From positions 72,060 through 136,059 of the forward strand of contig JAYOLL010000007.1 of assembly GCA_038120295.1 (NCBI GenBank): 64,000 nt of DNA, written 5' to 3'. Position 1 is the first letter of the stretch, and the number at the start of each line of letters is the position of its first letter. Source of the DNA: JAYOEY01 sp038120295. GTDB taxonomy: Bacteria; Pseudomonadota; Alphaproteobacteria; MPNO01; UBA2964. A program made the translations under genes and the position numbers. This document shows positions 62,905 to 64,000 of the stretch, piece by piece. The notes under the pieces are model-generated. The model saw only the letters and a list, made by a program, of their open reading frames with translations, was not told the origin of the DNA and ran no database searches.

Positions 62905-64000
62905 TCAGCCGATCAGCCCGCCGTCATTACGCGTGACGGCAATAACCGATGAGCGCGGCACGGTATCGGCCCCGCCCGGGAAATGGCTGTCGCCCTTCTC
63001 GCCGGGATGCTGGATACCGACAAACATCGTCCGCCGGTCGGCGCTCCAGCAGATGCCGGTGATCTCGCACTCCTTGGGCCCTACCATGAAACGTTTGATC
63101 TCGCCCGTGCGCGTGTCGCCCAGCAGCATCTGGTTGTTGCCCTGACCGGCGAAGTCGCCCTTGTTGGAATAATTGCCGTCGGTCTGGATCCAGAGACCGC
63201 CCTGACGGTCGAATTTGAGCCCGTCGGGCGAGTTGAACATATTGTCGGCGGTGACGTTCTTCGAGCCTGCGTAGGCATCCTTGTGAACCGTCGGGTTGCC
63301 GGCTGTCACGAACAGAGACCAGGAGAACTTCGTCGAGGTATGGTCGCCGTTTTCCGGGGCCCAGCGCACGAGCTGGCCGTAATTGTTGGCGGCGCGCGGG
63401 TTAGGGCCGCCGACCGGCGTGGCATCGCCGCCGGCGTTGGGTTTCCTGCCGCGGTTCCTGTTGTTGGTGAGCGCGCAGCAGACCTCGTTCCCGTTGGGAT
63501 TGGCGGCGACCCATTCGGGCCGGTCCATGGTCGTCGCCTTGACGGCCGAGGCCGCCATCCGTGTATGGATGCAGATTTCCGCCTTCGATTTCATGCCAGT
63601 CGAAGCCGGGGTCAGCTCGACCCATTCTCCGGTGCCGTCATCGCTGAACTTCGCGGCAAACAGGGCGCCGTCTTCCAGCAGGTTCGAATTGTCGCCGCCC
63701 GGCGTAAACCGGCCGGTCGAAACGAACCTGTAGAGATACTCGCCGCGTTCGTCATCGCCCAGATAGACCACGACCTGTCCGCCGCGCGCGATCACCAGCT
63801 CGGCGTTCTCGTGCTTGAAGCGTCCCAGCGCGGTCCGCTTCTTCGGCGTCGAGTTTGGATTGGCGGGATCGATTTCGACGATATAGCCGAACCGGTTGGG
63901 TTCGTTCGGGTGCCTGGCGAGATCGAAACGCTCGTCGTATTTCGCCCAGTCGTAACCGCGGTCCTTCGTCTTGATGCCGTAGCGCTTGAACGCGGCGGGC
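62905..64000 (-). CDS. PhoX-family (DUF839) alkaline phosphatase, 5' end beyond window
   Basis: About 365 codons are visible and the frame stays open to base 64000. PhoX landmarks: PNEPNRFGYIVEIDPANPNS, KKRTALGRFKHENAELVIA, VVVYLGDDERGEYLYRFVST, MDRPEWVAANPNGNEVCCAL, DNMFNSPDGLKFDRQGGLWI, and the closing GICWSADRRTMFVGIQHPGE. Calcium/iron-dependent periplasmic phosphomonoesterase usually made under phosphate limitation; roughly 270 N-terminal residues and any Tat signal lie outside. A short start at 63795 would be wrong. Confidence 0.9.
   Translation of the reverse strand, partial: PAAFKRYGIKTKDRGYDWAKYDERFDLARHPNEPNRFGYIVEIDPANPNSTPKKRTALGRFKHENAELVIARGGQVVVYLGDDERGEYLYRFVSTGRFTPGGDNSNLLEDGALFAAKFSDDGTGEWVELTPASTGMKSKAEICIHTRMAASAVKATTMDRPEWVAANPNGNEVCCALTNNRNRGRKPNAGGDATPVGGPNPRAANNYGQLVRWAPENGDHTSTKFSWSLFVTAGNPTVHKDAYAGSKNVTADNMFNSPDGLKFDRQGGLWIQTDGNYSNKGDFAGQGNNQMLLGDTRTGEIKRFMVGPKECEITGICWSADRRTMFVGIQHPGEKGDSHFPGGADTVPRSSVIAVTRNDGGLIG

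Overview
The window is about 64 kb of high-GC chromosomal DNA from an alphaproteobacterium, most likely a Rhodospirillales-like lineage. Three things point there: the conserved run tsaB-rimI ... miaB-phoH-ybeY-corC-lnt-xre-metK-trmB, alphaproteobacteria-typical families (TIGR02186/Alph_Pro_TM, the OlsB/OlsA pair, DUF2244 beside nth), and housekeeping sequences of alphaproteobacterial type. The assembly is a draft. Two 100-N gaps are present: one lies inside an 11-bp tandem repeat, and one removes the start of lnt. No rRNA, tRNA, CRISPR array, insertion sequence or prophage was recognised. All assignments come from reading the sequence; no database search was run.

Layout. 1-12.3 kb: an RNA-modification and envelope block, almost all on the minus strand (tsaB, rimI, olsB, olsA, miaB, phoH, ybeY, corC, lnt, xre regulator, metK, trmB), with a tusA-like gene on the plus strand. 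12.4-22.5 kb: cell-wall enzymes (ddpX, polysaccharide deacetylase, glucosaminidase), a sulfite-exporter/TIGR02186/Usp trio, a DUF6152/DUF6644-like pair, trpS, murJ and an unknown Ala/Pro-rich protein. 22.8-26.5 kb: an orphan OmpR-type regulator, an FAH-family hydrolase, and a cyclic-nucleotide-flavoured pair (MBL-fold hydrolase plus a truncated adenylate cyclase) downstream of a perfect CRP-type palindrome.

26.5-43.3 kb is the most unusual region. A minus-strand run of about twelve tightly packed, mostly overlapping genes (39238 down to 26525) links four glycosyltransferases, a histidine phosphatase and a small membrane protein to a complete Yej-type oligopeptide ABC importer and a TSUP permease. 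Divergent from it is a plus-strand trio: an 882-residue ABC protein with degenerate ATPase motifs and an insertion of about 300 residues in its nucleotide-binding domain, a stand-alone cNMP-binding protein, and a GST.

43.3-64 kb: a LysE-family pseudogene, a heat-shock hsp20 gene with a sigma32-type promoter and a probable ROSE RNA thermometer, xthA, a class-I amidotransferase-like peptidase, lolA, ftsK, a DapC-like aminotransferase, a PEP-CTERM gene broken by a stop codon behind a sigma54-type promoter, adenosine kinase, an EI24-type membrane protein, bactofilin, a lipoprotein, nth, DUF2244, dapB-dnaJ-dnaK, an unknown protein built from two similar halves, a broken DUF1848 gene and the 3' part of a PhoX-type phosphatase running off the end.

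Three accessory genes carry exactly one in-frame stop in an otherwise continuous frame, and a fourth (the cyclase) is truncated. This suggests ongoing gene decay, or sequence errors that need checking against reads.
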